Positions 10,542 to 21,545 are shown, counted from the first letter of the stretch. The stretch: DNA of 64,000 nt from Prorocentrum cordatum (GCA_963575745.1 CAUYUJ010020244.1:92501-156500), one strand, 5' to 3'. Translations and numbers: made by a program. Notes: a model not told the origin generated them from the letters alone.

Positions 10542-12866
10542 ATGCTGCTGATCGTTGCCCTTCTTCTCTTTCTTCCTCACCTTCGAGTGGGACTCGCTGC
10601 AGCTGGGATGCTTCGCTGCCGCTCGTGGGTGGCCGCGCTGGCTGGTGGTGCACCTCTCTCTGCATCTCAAGCCCGCCGACGGGAGCGGGACCTGTTCTAC
10701 GTCACGTCGCACAGTGCGCCAAACAAGTCGTTCGTGGAGGTCGACTCCGCCGACTACAAGGATGTCAAGAGGATGGCTCGCGGCAAGGCGCTCCACCGAC
10801 AATTGGACGCTGCTGGTCTGCTGGCTGGCGTCCCGCCAGCTGCTGCTGGCAAGGTGGCTGCCCACCGTGCTCTGCGACGTGGCGAGCTTTCTCCGAGTTC
10901 CCATGCGCTCGCTCGCTCGATCTTGGTACAGGCCGATCGTGCCAAGCATGTTCACAGCTCATTATGTCCTCTCCCACCTGCTCGGCGCGTTGCTGGTGCT
11001 CGCCCCCGCGGCGCTGATGTCCGTCTGCGCTGGGCCGACTGCGTCGAGATCCATTCTTTTGCTACTGATAGCTGCGACGCTGCTGACGCTGAGGCTGCTG
11101 GGTCGTCTCCTGCGCCTCCCAGTGGCGGCACCGCGGGTCTGCACGACGGCTTGCCTGACACACAGAACGCCCCGATCGACAAGCGGAACCATTGCAGGTG
11201 TGGTTGTTGCGACATGTACGACTCCATCGTCGCGCGCTTGGACAAGATGGAAGAGTCCCTCAACATGTTATCCGCTCGTTCGGCTACCTGGGGGGCTCTG
11301 GATCAATGCACCATTGCGCTCGCCTCGCAGGGTTCGCGGTGGCCTTTTCCTTATTGTGTCTCTCCCTCGTGGCAGGGCTTCTACGTATCTGACCAGACCC
11401 TTTGTGCTGGGGAGGCCTCGCGGGACAACGATTCCGCTGATCGAGTTAACGCTGCTCGCTTACTTCCTGGTGCTGTTGGCGGTGCTGGCGCTGCTGCCGG
11501 TTCTGGGCATGGCGCTGGCGATGCAGGTGTTCTGGGCCCTGATATGGGTTCTCTTCGGGTCTGCTCGGTGGAGCGGGGCAAGTCCGGTGAGCGGGACGGT
11601 GCTGGACTTCCGGGGGTGGTGGCTCTCGACTTCTATTGCTTGAAGGTCCTGCCCGAGGGCCCACGGGTCGCTACCTGCAAGGCCTGCAAATCTTTCCCTG
11701 GTTGTGGCCTAGGCGACTACTGCGAGCTCTCACATCTAACCGTGGTGTCCGACCTGGCGTTAGCTGAAGAACATGAGCGCCTAAGTCAGCAGTTCTTGCA
11801 TTTCGTGGGGTACAGCCGCTCACCACATCTCTCTGGCACGCTCGCGCGGCTGGCCGCAACGCTCTTGATCTTCACGCACTTCGGGAATTGGAGGCCGCTT
11901 CGGTTGTTGCGGCACCTTCGAGTTCGGCGGCAACTTCAACCACGTCTGGTGCAGCTTCGGGTTCAGCGTCCCCTGCTGCTACCTCGGGTACTGGGACTCC
12001 TTCGGCTACTCCTTCGAGATTGATGGCAACATCGAAGTCTGCGGCTGCAGCGCTGTGTGCACACTCAGTGGCTCCTACGCCGTTGAGTTCCGCAGTGGGT
12101 TCGGGCGCGGTGAGTTCGGCGGCAGCTTCAAATTCTCTGCTGCAGCTTCGGGCGCTGCGGCTCCTTCGGCTATGAGTTCTGCTGTGACTTTGGGCTCGGT
12201 GAGTTCGGTGGCAATTTTTATTTTCCCTGGTGCAGCCTCAGGTTCGGGTGGGGCTCATAGCGGTCCGAGGGCGGATCTGCACGGTCTTCGCGCGGACCCC
12301 CCTGGGCGTGATGACGCTCCCCCAGCTCTGGTCGGCGTACGCTGTGCTGTCGAGCCTGGTATGCCAGATGTCGACTTCACTGCTCTCCTGGGTGACGCTC
12401 GTGGTGACGATGGGGGTGACTATGACGATGAGTTTACTGCTCTACTGGGTGGCATCGCTCTGGGTGACGGTCGTGACGACGGCACGGCCGACAGTGGCAG
12501 TTGTACGTCTGTGGCTCCTCAGACACATGCACACCGATGGGCGGTTCCTGGTGCGCCGTTCCTGCAGCGTGGGGACCTCTTCTCGCTTCGCGGATGCAGC
12601 TCTCGTCTTGCTGCGCTGGCGGAAGGACTGGTTCAGCGCAAAGGCATCGAGCACTACTTCAACCACGATGGCATGGCCACCTCCCCGCAGCCGCGCGTGG
12701 ACTCCCTTTCTTCCAACTCTGACGGCATCGCCGTCGTCGACACCTTCTCCAAGGGCGTCGGTTCTTTGACAGCGACGACTTTTACCAGGAGCTCTCCGCC
12801 GAGGAGCACCTGAGGACAGGCCCTGCGGGGGCCGACGGCGGCGGCGGCGCGGCCAGCGCGGCCTAG
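10542..12866 (+). pseudogene. Unrecognised retroposed gene, copy 1 (three 1-base losses)
   Basis: First usable ATG in the long frame, 91 nt after the SL. The frame reads through a basic N-terminal part, a Cys-rich patch (HCRCGCC, about 11190), a predicted coiled-coil stretch (MYDSIVARLDKMEESLNML), Gly/Ala-rich linkers, a second Cys cluster (TCKACKSFPGCGLGDYC), a Ser/Ala/Thr-rich region and an acidic C-terminus (FFDSDDFYQELSAEEHL in copy 2). Against copy 2 it lacks one T near 11795, one A near 12131 and one T near 12760. As assembled, the frame therefore ends at 12023. All three differences are in short homopolymers, so sequencing error is possible. A second frame (10555-11643) is also open and hydrophobic, but I take the Cys/coiled-coil frame as real because it alone stays open to the end in copy 2. 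No known family was recognised. Confidence 0.55.
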
Positions 12867-12894
12867 ACAGAGACGCGCCCTTCAGTGGCGTGGG

Positions 12895-13009
12895 ATCCTC
12901 CTCCTCCTCCTCCTCCTCCTCCTCCTCCTCCTCCTCCTCAGCCTCCGCCTCCGCCTCCGCCTCCGCCTCCGCATCCTCCTCCTCCTCCTCCTCCTCCTCC
13001 TCCTCCTCC
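12895..13009. repeat. Compound (TCC)n-(CCTCCG)n-(TCC)n microsatellite
   Basis: The same compound structure (TCC run, CAG, TCCGCC run, CAT, TCC run) follows copy 2 at 14857. The microsatellite is therefore part of the duplicated unit. Confidence 0.95.
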
Positions 13010-13107
13010 ATTCTTTTGCTACTGATAGCTGCGACGCTGCTGACGCTGAGGCTGCTGGGTCGTCTCCTGCGCCTCCCAGTGGCGGCACCGCGGGTCTGCA
13101 CGACGGC

Positions 13108-14826
13108 TTGCCTGACACACAGAACGCCCCGATCGACAAGCGGAACCATTGCAGGTGTGGTTGTTGCGACATGTACGACTCCATCGTCGCGCGCTTGGAC
13201 AAGATGGAAGAGTCCCTCAACATGTTATCCGCTCGTTCGGCTACCTGGGGGGCTCTGGATCAATGCACCATTGCGCTCGCCTCGCAGGGTTCGCGGTGGC
13301 CTTTTCCTTATTGTGTCTCTCCCTCGTGGCAGGGCTTCTACGTATCTGACCAGACCCTTTGTGCTGGGGAGGCCTCGCGGGACAACGATTCCGCTGATCG
13401 AGTTAACGCTGCTCGCTTACTTCCTGGTGCTGTTGGCGGTGCTGGCGCTGCTGCCGGTTCTGGGCATGGCGCTGGCGATGCAGGTGTTCTGGGCCCTGAT
13501 ATGGGTTCTCTTCGGGTCTGCTCGGTGGAGCGGGGCAAGTCCGGTGAGCGGGACGGTGCTGGACTTCCGGGGGTGGTGGCTCTCGACTTCTATTGCTTGA
13601 AGGTCCTGCCCGAGGGCCCACGGGTCGCTACCTGCAAGGCCTGCAAATCTTTCCCTGGTTGTGGCCTAGGCGACTACTGCGAGCTCTCACATCTAACCGT
13701 GGTGTCCGACCTGGCGTTAGCTGAAGAACATGAGCGCCTAAGTCAGCAGTTCTTTGCATTTCGTGGGGTACATCCGCTCACCACATCTCTCTGGCACGCT
13801 CGCGCGGCTGGCCGCAACGCTCTTGATCTTCACGCACTTCGGGAATTGGAGGCCGCTTCGGTGGTTGCGGCACCTTCGAGTTCGGCGGCAACTTCAACCA
13901 CGTCTGGTGCAGCTTCGGGTTCAGCGTCCCCTGCTGCTACCTCGGGTACTGGGACTCCTTCGGCTACTCCTTCGAGATTGATGGCAAGATCGAAGTCTGC
14001 GGCTGCAGCGCTGTGTGCACACTCAGTGGCTCCTACGCCGTTGAGTTCCGCAGTGGGTTCGGGCGCGGTGAGTTCGGCGGCAGCTTCAAAATTCTCTGCT
14101 GCAGCTTCGGGCGCTGCGGCTCCTTCGGCTATGAGTTCTGCTGTGACTTTGGGCTCGGTGAGTTCGGTGGCAACTTTTATTTTCCCTGGTGCAGCCTCAG
14201 GTTCGGGTGGGGCTCATAGCGGTCCGAGGGCGGATCTGCACGGTCTTCGCGCGGACCCCCCTGGGCGTGATGACGCTCCCCCAGCTCTGGTCGGCGTGCG
14301 CTGTGCTGTCGAGCCTGGTGTGCCAGATGTCGACTTCACTGCTCTCCTGGGTGACGCTCGTGGTGACGATGGGGGTGACTATGACGATGAGTTTACTGCT
14401 CTACTGAGTGGCATCGCTCTGGGTGACGGTCGTGACGACGGCACGGCCGACAGTGGCAGTTGTACGTCTGTGGCTCCTCAGACACATGCACACCGATGGG
14501 CGGTTCCTGGTGCGCCGTTCCTGCAGCGTGGGGACCTCTTCTCGCTTCGCGGATGCAGCTCTCGTCTTGCTGCGCTGGCGGAAGGACTGGTTCAGCGCAA
14601 AGGCATCGAGCACTACTTCAACCACGATGGCATGGCCACCTCCCCGCAGCCGCGCGTGGACTCCCTTTCTTCCAACTCTGACGGCATCGCCGTCGTCGAC
14701 ACCTTCTCCAAGGGCGTCGGTTTCTTTGACAGCGACGACTTTTACCAGGAGCTCTCCGCCGAGGAGCACCTGAGGACAGGCCCTGCGGGGGCCGACGGCG
14801 GCGGCGGCGCGGCCAGCGCGGCCTAG
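13108..14826 (+). CDS. Unrecognised gene, copy 2 (5' truncated, frame intact)
   Basis: A tandem partial duplicate of 11050-12866, offset 1957 bp at its start and 1960 bp at its end. By eye it has about seven substitutions and three 1-base insertions relative to copy 1 over 1.8 kb, i.e. ~99.5% identity. The frame runs unbroken to TAG at 14824-14826. The first in-frame ATG is 13171 (551 codons); upstream the frame continues openly into the (TCC)n array. It has no SL and has lost the first ~170 codons of copy 1. Features are the Cys-rich patch before the coiled coil, a second Cys cluster (13640-13690) and an acidic tail. The family is unknown. It could be a gag/ORF1-like protein of a retroelement or a host gene; I cannot decide. 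Confidence 0.5.
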   Translation: MPDTQNAPIDKRNHCRCGCCDMYDSIVARLDKMEESLNMLSARSATWGALDQCTIALASQGSRWPFPYCVSPSWQGFYVSDQTLCAGEASRDNDSADRVNAARLLPGAVGGAGAAAGSGHGAGDAGVLGPDMGSLRVCSVERGKSGERDGAGLPGVVALDFYCLKVLPEGPRVATCKACKSFPGCGLGDYCELSHLTVVSDLALAEEHERLSQQFFAFRGVHPLTTSLWHARAAGRNALDLHALRELEAASVVAAPSSSAATSTTSGAASGSASPAATSGTGTPSATPSRLMARSKSAAAALCAHSVAPTPLSSAVGSGAVSSAAASKFSAAASGAAAPSAMSSAVTLGSVSSVATFIFPGAASGSGGAHSGPRADLHGLRADPPGRDDAPPALVGVRCAVEPGVPDVDFTALLGDARGDDGGDYDDEFTALLSGIALGDGRDDGTADSGSCTSVAPQTHAHRWAVPGAPFLQRGDLFSLRGCSSRLAALAEGLVQRKGIEHYFNHDGMATSPQPRVDSLSSNSDGIAVVDTFSKGVGFFDSDDFYQELSAEEHLRTGPAGADGGGGAASAA

Positions 14827-14856
14827 ACAGAGACGCGCCCTTCAGTGGCGTGGGAT

Positions 14857-15110
14857 CCTCCTCCTCCTCCTCCTCCTCCTCCTCCTCCTCCTCAGCCTCC
14901 GCCTCCGCCTCCGCCTCCGCCTCCGCATCCTCCTCCTCCTCCTCCTCCTCCTCCTCTTCCTCCTCCTCCTGCTCCTCCTTCTTCTGGTCCTCCTCCTCCT
15001 CCTCCTCCTCCTCCTCCTGCTCCTCCTCCTGCTACTGCTCCTCCTCCTCCTTCTCCTCCTCCTCCTCCTCCTCCTCCTCCTCCTCCTCCTCCTCCTCCTC
15101 CCGCATTCCC
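14857..15110. repeat. Compound (TCC)n microsatellite
   Basis: Same compound order as at 12895, then longer TCC/CTGCTC runs. 15111-15690 is GC-rich with no gene recognised. Confidence 0.95.
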
Positions 15111-15689
15111 TACTCCCGCGCACGCTGTGCTTCGCAACAAGTCTAAAAAGCGTCCAGCAACCCACCGCGGACTCCCCCGCGGCCGCTGCGGCGAGAGGCG
15201 GGGGCCGAGCTGGCGGCCTTGGGTTGCCGCGTCGACCAGGGCATCGCAGAGCCTGCGCGCCCCGCGTCGGGCTCCTCTGGCCGTGGAGGCCATCGGCAAG
15301 TGGGCTGCGCCCTGGTGTTTGGGCACGTCGGGCCGTGCAAGTCGCAACCAAAGCACTGCGGAAGCCCTGCATCAGCTCATGTCCACGAGGGCAGACGCGG
15401 AGAGCGCGTCTGCCCCGGCGGCGCCAGCCTTGGCCCCGCCGCTGGCGCCACCGGTGGGCTCTGCTGCGGCACTGGACCCCCCCCCCCCCGAGCGAGCTGC
15501 GGCGAACACAGCCGAGACGCTGATAGCAGGACCACGTCGGGTCCAGGAGGGGCTGTGGTCTCCGGGCCGGTCCCCAGATCCACGTCGGGGAACATTCGTG
15601 GCCGAGGCTCGCCGTGGCCCGGGAAACCCCCCTCGTTCCTTCTGCCTCCCTGCGTCCTCTACAGTCAACCCGCGTAGTAAGGATGGGCA

Positions 15690-15860
15690 ACCTTCCCAAT
15701 GGCACCCTAGCTTGTTACCTTGCCTCCTCGGTCCTCCTTGGCCCCATTCTTTGGCCACGCCCCGCTCGAAGAGCTTCGACATGGGCGTCCGAGGCCCCTG
15801 CAGCCTTATCGCGCATCCTCATGATACGGGCCGCCTGTGTGGCGGCGCGGTGGCTGTGCC
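15690..15860 (+). repeat. Dispersed direct repeat, copy 1
   Basis: Carries CGCTCGAAGAGCTTCGACAT, then GGGCGTCCGAGGCCC and CGCATCCTCATGATACGG. A diverged copy lies at 17025-17200 in the same orientation. 15861-16120 has nothing else recognisable. Confidence 0.75.
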
Positions 15861-16119
15861 TTTTTGCGCCCGCCGCGGCGGCGGACGGGATCGGCGGGGG
15901 CCCGCCCAGGCCCGCCGCCCCAGACCCCCGACGTTGAGATTTTTGCCATTGCGCCGACCCCCCGAGGTCCCGACCCCTTCCCCGCGACCGGTTTCTCCTC
16001 CTGGGTCGTTGTGTGGACGGCCTCGCGAGGCCCGGGTAAGGGCCTGTCAGGGGCCCCCAGAGGCCGAGAGCAGCGAGAGACCTTCCGCCGTGCTCTTTTT
16101 CACAGCGCGATGGGGTCTG

Positions 16120-16494
16120 GGTTCGTCCTCCTCCTCATCTTCCTCTTCCTCTGCTTCCTCCACCACCTCCTCCTCCTCCGCCTCCTCCTCCTCCTCCGCC
16201 TCCTCCGCCTCCTCCTCCTGCCATGGTGGCACAGCTTGACATCGGGACCGAGACGCGCTCCAACCAGGCGACCTCAGGGCGCCTGCGCGCGGACCCGCCT
16301 CCGCAGACCCGGCGAGAGGAGGGGGACCAAAAGCAGGGCCGCGCCCTCGGGCGTGGCGGCGGGAGCGGACCCTCCGAGAGTCCCTGCGCGCCGCTGCGGC
16401 GAGAGCACCATTCATCCCTTTTATGGTTTCTGCTCCTCTCTCTCTACATGCGGCTGTTGCTCCTCTCTCTCTCTCTTTCGTTCTCTTTTTTGTT

Positions 16495-16534
<40 letters not shown>

Positions 16535-16555
16535 GGGTGGAGCAAGGACGGAGGC
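16120..16555. repeat. (TCC)n and (CT)n tracts
   Basis: TCC/TCCGCC at 16120-16222 and a long CT-rich tract at 16436-16545, separated by GC-rich non-repetitive DNA. Confidence 0.85.
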
Positions 16556-16564
16556 TGAGTTTGT

Positions 16565-16996
16565 AGCATAAGAGGGCGAAGGGGCCCTGCGGGCGCGGCA
16601 GGCGCCGCGGCAGCAGCACGAGCCAGCGCCCCTCGCGGCAGCCAGACCGGCGCCGCTCCCGCAGGCCTCTCCGCAGCCGGGCTGCCGCCGCAGCCGCCTC
16701 CGCTGCCGCCGCCGCTGCCGCTGGGCCAGAGCGACGAGGCAAGGCTGCTCGCGGTGGGGGCGTTCGATAAGGGCGGAGGCTGGGCTTGCGGCAAGAGGGC
16801 GAAGGGGCCCTGCGGGCGCGACGAGCGCCGCGGCGGCGGCGCGGGCCGCCGCCCCGCGCGGCGGTCGGGCCGGCGCCGCTCCCGCGGGCCTCTCCGCGGC
16901 CGGGCTGCCGCCGCCGCCGGCTCCGCTGCCGCCGCCGCTGCTGCCGCTGGGCCGGGGCGGTGGGGCCAGGCTGCGTACGGTGGGGGCGTTCGTTAA
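16565..16996 (+). repeat. ~229-bp tandem duplication, GC-rich
   Basis: Two units, each starting GAGGGCGAAGGGGCCCTGCG and ending near GTGGGGGCGTTCG. The second has more GCC/GCG codon-like triplets. GTGGGGGCGTTCGTT recurs once more at 17197. No gene. Confidence 0.75.
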
Positions 16997-17024
16997 GGGA
17001 TATGCCCGGGAAGCCTCAGACCCT

Positions 17025-17200
17025 GGAGGATTCCTGGGCAGCCTTCCCAAGGGTACCCTTGCATCCCTGCACCTTCGGCCCATCCTTGGCTTCTTTCGTT
17101 GGGGGGGCCGCGCTCCGCTCGAAAAGCTTCGACATGGGCGTCCAAGGCCCTTGCGTCCTTATGGCGCATCCTTATGATACGGACCGACTGTACAGTGGGG
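17025..17200 (+). repeat. Dispersed direct repeat, copy 2
   Basis: Diverged partner of 15690-15860 (shared CGAAAAGCTTCGACATGGGC and CGCATCCTTATGATACGG). 17201-17700 is GC-rich with (GCC)n patches and no recognised gene. Confidence 0.75.
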
Positions 17201-17705
17201 GCGTTCGTTCAGGAACGTGTCCAGGAAGCTTCAGACCCGAGGATCCCATGCCTTTCCTGACGAGGTCGGCGTCGGCGGTGAGATCAGTGGCCAAGCCTCA
17301 ATTGGTGCTCCACCGGCTGACAGGCCCTGGATTCCTGATCCGAGGGTTCCTTATCCACCGCCCTCGCCGTGCGGATCGGCGCGGCTGCATCCTGGGCGCG
17401 GAAACTGGGCGGCAGTGGCGGACGCATCCCACGTGCAGCCGCCTCGCGGCGGCGGGCTGCCGGCTCTGGAGCGGCACGTCTCGGCGGCAGCGCCGCCGCC
17501 GCCGCTGCCGGCCCGCCGCTGCCGGCCCGCCGCTGCCGCCGCCACCTCTGCCGCCCCCGCCGCGCCGCTGCCGCCGCTACCTCTGCGCGCCCCGGTCGCC
17601 TCCGCAGAGGCCTCGCAGGACGGCGCGCCCCAGAGGCAGGCGCCTGCCGCCGCGGTGCGGGCCGACGCCGCCCACCGCAGCGGCATGCCCGAGGCCTAGG
17701 TCTTG

Positions 17706-17935
<230 letters not shown>

Positions 17936-18800
17936 CGAGGAGGATCAAGATTGTGCCCGACTGAGGTCACCGGTCAGGCCCGGCGCCTCGCCCCCGCTCC
18001 TCGGTGGGCGCCCTTGGCCGCCAGCCAGCGCCCTGGCGCCAGCCCCCACTGCAGCTGGCCAGGGCCGCACTGCTTCAGGAGCCCGCGGCGGTGCTCCGTC
18101 CCAAGCGTGCCGCATACTGAGCGAGCCAGCGCGCCCCTGCCGCTCCGCCCAGGACTGGCCGAGCACGTCCACCTCGGCCGAGGCCGGCATGCGGACCACG
18201 AGCCGGCGCCGCACGTCCGCCGCCGCCTGCTCCAGCTCCTCGACCTCGCGCGCGATGCTGGCGCACGCCCAGGCCCACAGCGCGGCCGCCTTGGCCACTC
18301 TGTCCGCCTCCAGGCTGCAGGCGTGGGTGCCGTGGTGACCCTCCACCTCGAGGAGCTTCACGCTCCTCCTCGCGTTTGTCTAGCGGGCGAGGCACCGTAG
18401 GGATACGAACTTTGCAGCCGCCTGGGGGGGAGGCGTCCCCGACGGCGGAGCAGTGCATTATATACCGTTCTTCGCCCGCTATGCCGTCTCACTCCGCTGC
18501 AGCTGCCGTCGGCCCCCGAGCGCGCCACGCGCCGTGCGCGCTGCAGCCTTGCCCGCGCCCCTCCGCCGCCCCGAGCGCCTGCGCGAGGGTGCCCCGCGCG
18601 GTGGGTGCCCTGCCGCGCCCCCCTCCCCCCCGCGCGCGCCTCCGCCCATGGCCCCCGTCACCGGCAGCTCGCCTGGCGCGCGAGAGGTCGCGGGGTCCGC
18701 GCCGCGGCAGGCGGCCGTCTGCGCCCCCAGGGGTCGAGCGCGCCCGAGGCGGCGGCGGCGGGCCGCAGCTGCCCCTCCCTGCCAGGTCGGCCGCCCGGTG
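17936..18800. other. GC-rich stretch, no gene recognised
   Basis: Several open frames exist on both strands, as expected where stop codons are rare. None shows a recognisable domain. Confidence 0.4.
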
Positions 18801-18802
18801 GC

Positions 18803-18925
18803 TGCGCCTCGAGCGCCTCGAGCGCTCGAGGGCGCCTCGAGGGCGCAGGCCCGAGGCGCTCGAGGGCGGCCTCGAGGGCGCAGCCTCGAGGCCGCCCGGT
18901 GGCGGCGCCTCGAGCGCCACTGGGT
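18803..18925. repeat. CTCGAG-rich palindromic cluster
   Basis: Eight CTCGAG (XhoI-type) palindromes in about 115 bp, embedded in GCGCCTCGAGGGCGC-like units. Confidence 0.85.
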
Positions 18926-19078
18926 GGCCGCGCCTTTCGCGCCCTCGCGTCGAGGGGTGGGCGTGCCGCGGCGGCTGCAGCGGCTCGGGCACCTCGGCCC
19001 TGTGGCCCTGCAGGGGGAGGTCGCGCAGCCAGCGGCGAGCTCGCCGGGATGAGCTCTCGGGCTCGCCTGCGCGCTTCT

Positions 19079-19264
19079 CGACTGCACGTGAGTGAGAGTG
19101 ACCCTTCGCCGGAGTGACCTTTGGTGCGGGCCCCTTGGGGCCCCCCGATCGCCGAACGCGATGGGATAGCAGCGGCCTGCGCGCTCGGGTTTGGCCCCCT
19201 CGCGCCCTCCCTGAAGCCGCGCACCAAAGGTCACTCCTGCCCAGGGTCACTCTCACGTGCAGCC
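19079..19264. mobile_element. Foldback element, ~48-bp arms
   Basis: The left arm (19079-19130, with CTGCACGTGAG and GGAGTGACCTTTGGTGCG) is the inverse of the right arm (19219-19264). An ~88-bp loop separates them. MITE-like, with no coding capacity. 19265-19740 shows nothing else. Confidence 0.75.
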
Positions 19265-19743
19265 GATGTTGGACGGGCCCGTCCCGGATGTCGGCGGTCC
19301 AGCTCTCGTGGAATGCTTGCCGCGGGAGCTCGCTTCAAGTTTCAGGCTGAGTCTCGCAGTTTTCCAGGCGGCCCCGTCAGGGTCAAGCCGAGTCCCCCGA
19401 ACCCGAGTCTTACGTCTCCCCGATCCTGCAGGCGGCTGCATCTCTGGGCCTGTGCGTCTCCTGCGCAGCTCCTCCAGGTTACCAGAGAGGAGTCGAAGCA
19501 GAAAAGCTGGCACAACCTGAAACTATCGGAGCTCCGCGCGGATTTCTTGGATCGGCGATGGGCACCCCAGGCGCGCTCCGCGCGCCAGGGCGGTGATCCC
19601 AGATATCCGCACGGACGTCATCACATTTATGTTCGTGCCAGTTTTTTCTGCCCGTGAAGCAGTCCATGCACGACGATCGGGCCAAGATCTTCCCCCCGAG
19701 TTCTAGATTGGCACGGCCTTCGGGCCGATCGGGAGTAGCGTAG

Positions 19744-19803
19744 TATGAAGTCGGGCCTGTTCATCTACAGGGGGAATGTGCAGGACATGCCCGACTTAAG
19801 CGT
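19744..19803. mobile_element. Short inverted-repeat element (AAGTCGGGC family)
   Basis: AAGTCGGGC and GCCCGACTT bound a 58-bp unit containing CTACAGGGGGAA and GGACATGCCCGAC. The two ends match the two ends of the larger element at 33239-33407, so it may be an internal-deletion derivative. Confidence 0.55.
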
Positions 19804-19976
19804 GGTAGCGCGGCGGCTGTTCCTTCCCCTGTGGAGACCCCCCAGGCCGAAGAGGAGGGGCCTCCCTCGCGCGGCCGCTCCCCCTCGGGACCCTCCGGCT
19901 CCGTTCCGCCCGATGGCAGTGGCTGGGCACCGCAGGCACATGCGATACGAGGCCCTGCTATTCGAGACGCAGATCG

Positions 19977-20921
19977 TCCTCCTCCTCCTCCTCCTCCTCC
20001 TCCTCCTCCTCCTCCTCCTCCTCTTGCTACCTTGGGCAGAGACACATTTTCCGTCGATCGCAGGTCACCTCAAGGCGGCCCCAACACTCCGAGGGATCCC
20101 CCAGGGCCGAGCTTGGGGAACCGAAGAGGCCTTCCTTTCTACGTGGTGCACGTGCTGGCCGGCTGGCTCCTTGCCCAGTGTGCCTCCTGTAGTCCCCGTC
20201 GGTCCAGGCACCGCGCCACCAGCGTGCCCCCACCTCCAGCCAGTCGTGGAACTCGCTCGTGGTCGAGATCGCCGATGCCGCGCCGGACCCCTCCCCCACC
20301 TCCTCCACCTCCGCCTCCTCCTCCTCCTCCCTCCTCCGCCTCCTCCTCCGCCTCCTCCGCCTCCACTCCTCCTCCTCCTCCTGCTCTTCTCCTCCTCCTC
20401 CTCCTTCTCCTCCTCCTCCTCCTCCTCCTCCTCCTCCTTCTCCTCCTCCTCCTCCTCCTCCTCCTCCTCCTCCTCCTCCTCCCTTCTCCTCCTCCGCCTC
20501 CTCCTCCTCCTCCTGCCGCTCGGCCGCAGCCTGGAGGGCACACTGCCGCCCCGAGCCGCCTGGCCCCACAGCAAAGACCCGTCCGCACCCGGCCAGGGCG
20601 CGAGGCCCCCCCCGCACCGTGCTCCGCGGCCCGGCTGCCCCGGCTGGCAGCGCTCTCGCCCCGTGGATCCTCCGCCGCCACCGCGCGGGCGCCGGGAGCC
20701 AGGAAGCCGCGGTCTCCGCGTGCTCCAGCCGCGCCACCAGCTTCTACTTCTCCGCCCTGCGCCCTACAACACGTCTGGCGGCGCGACGGGGAGGCGTGAT
20801 CTATGAGGAGAGGGAACGGACATGGACGAGGACGAGGACGAGAAGGAGGAGGAGGAGGAGGAGGAGGAAGAGGGGGAGGAGGATGAGGAGGAAGAGGAGG
20901 AGGAGGAGGAGGAGGAGGACC
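19977..20921. repeat. (TCC)n and (GGA)n microsatellites
   Basis: TCC at 19977-20028 and 20293-20515, GGA/GAC at 20822-20921, with GC-rich non-coding DNA between. Confidence 0.9.
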
Positions 20922-20923
20922 CG

Positions 20924-21545
20924 TGCAAAAACGAGACTCATCAACGATGTTGGAATACACCCTCTCTCCAAGCTCCCTCTTCACAGGCCTCTGCAAGGGT
21001 TCATTTCCACTGAGGGAATTGCCCTGGTAGGGGACAACCGTGTGAAAATCCTGGGGATTTCAACGCTACGAGTTAACCTGACTGTTGCGTCTTGGCGATC
21101 CCGAATAGTGCCAGGACGCTATTCCTGGGACTTCGACACCGCGAATCAACATAACTGCTGCGTCCTGACAATTCTGAGTCGTTCCCAACACAGTTTCTGG
21201 TACGTTAACCATGAGAATCAGAAAAGCTGTCTGCCTGCAAATGTCTAAAACGAATGTGCACGGCGTTAATGCGAGAGCCACATGTGGCAAAGGAACTGGC
21301 CTCAATCCGTGAAGCTCTTGTAAAACATTAAAGCGAATGTGCGCGGCGCTAAGGCGAGAGCCACACGTAGCCGCCCTCAACCCGTGAAGTAAATGTTTAA
21401 AACGAATGCGTGCGGCGCTAAGGCGAGAGACACACATTGGAAAGGAACCACCCTCAATCCGTGAAGCTCGTGCACTATTGTACGAGGAATGTGTGCGGCT
21501 CTAAGGTGAGAGCCACATTTCGAAAACGACCCGCCTTCCATTTGT
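20924..21545 (-). mobile_element. R1 dispersed repeat, copy 2 (inverted)
   Basis: Read on the minus strand, it follows R1 copy 1 from its ~85-bp units (GAGCTTCACGGATTGAGGG) to the terminal segment CAACATCGTTGATGA...TTTTTGCACGGG. It then passes directly into (TCC)n, as copy 1 does. It is diverged, without an open frame. The conserved junction shows the simple repeat is tied to this element end. Confidence 0.75.

Larger units (their letters stand above)
10430..12896 (+). mobile_element. SL-capped retrocopy inside a (TCC)n array
   Basis: Starts with the SL directly after (TCC)n. It contains one long gene-like region and ends with a GTGGCGTGGGA stretch directly before (TCC)n again at 12897. No poly-A tail is seen. 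Any target-site duplication would be hidden in the microsatellite. The structure implies insertion of a complete trans-spliced mRNA copy, probably by LINE machinery. Confidence 0.75.
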
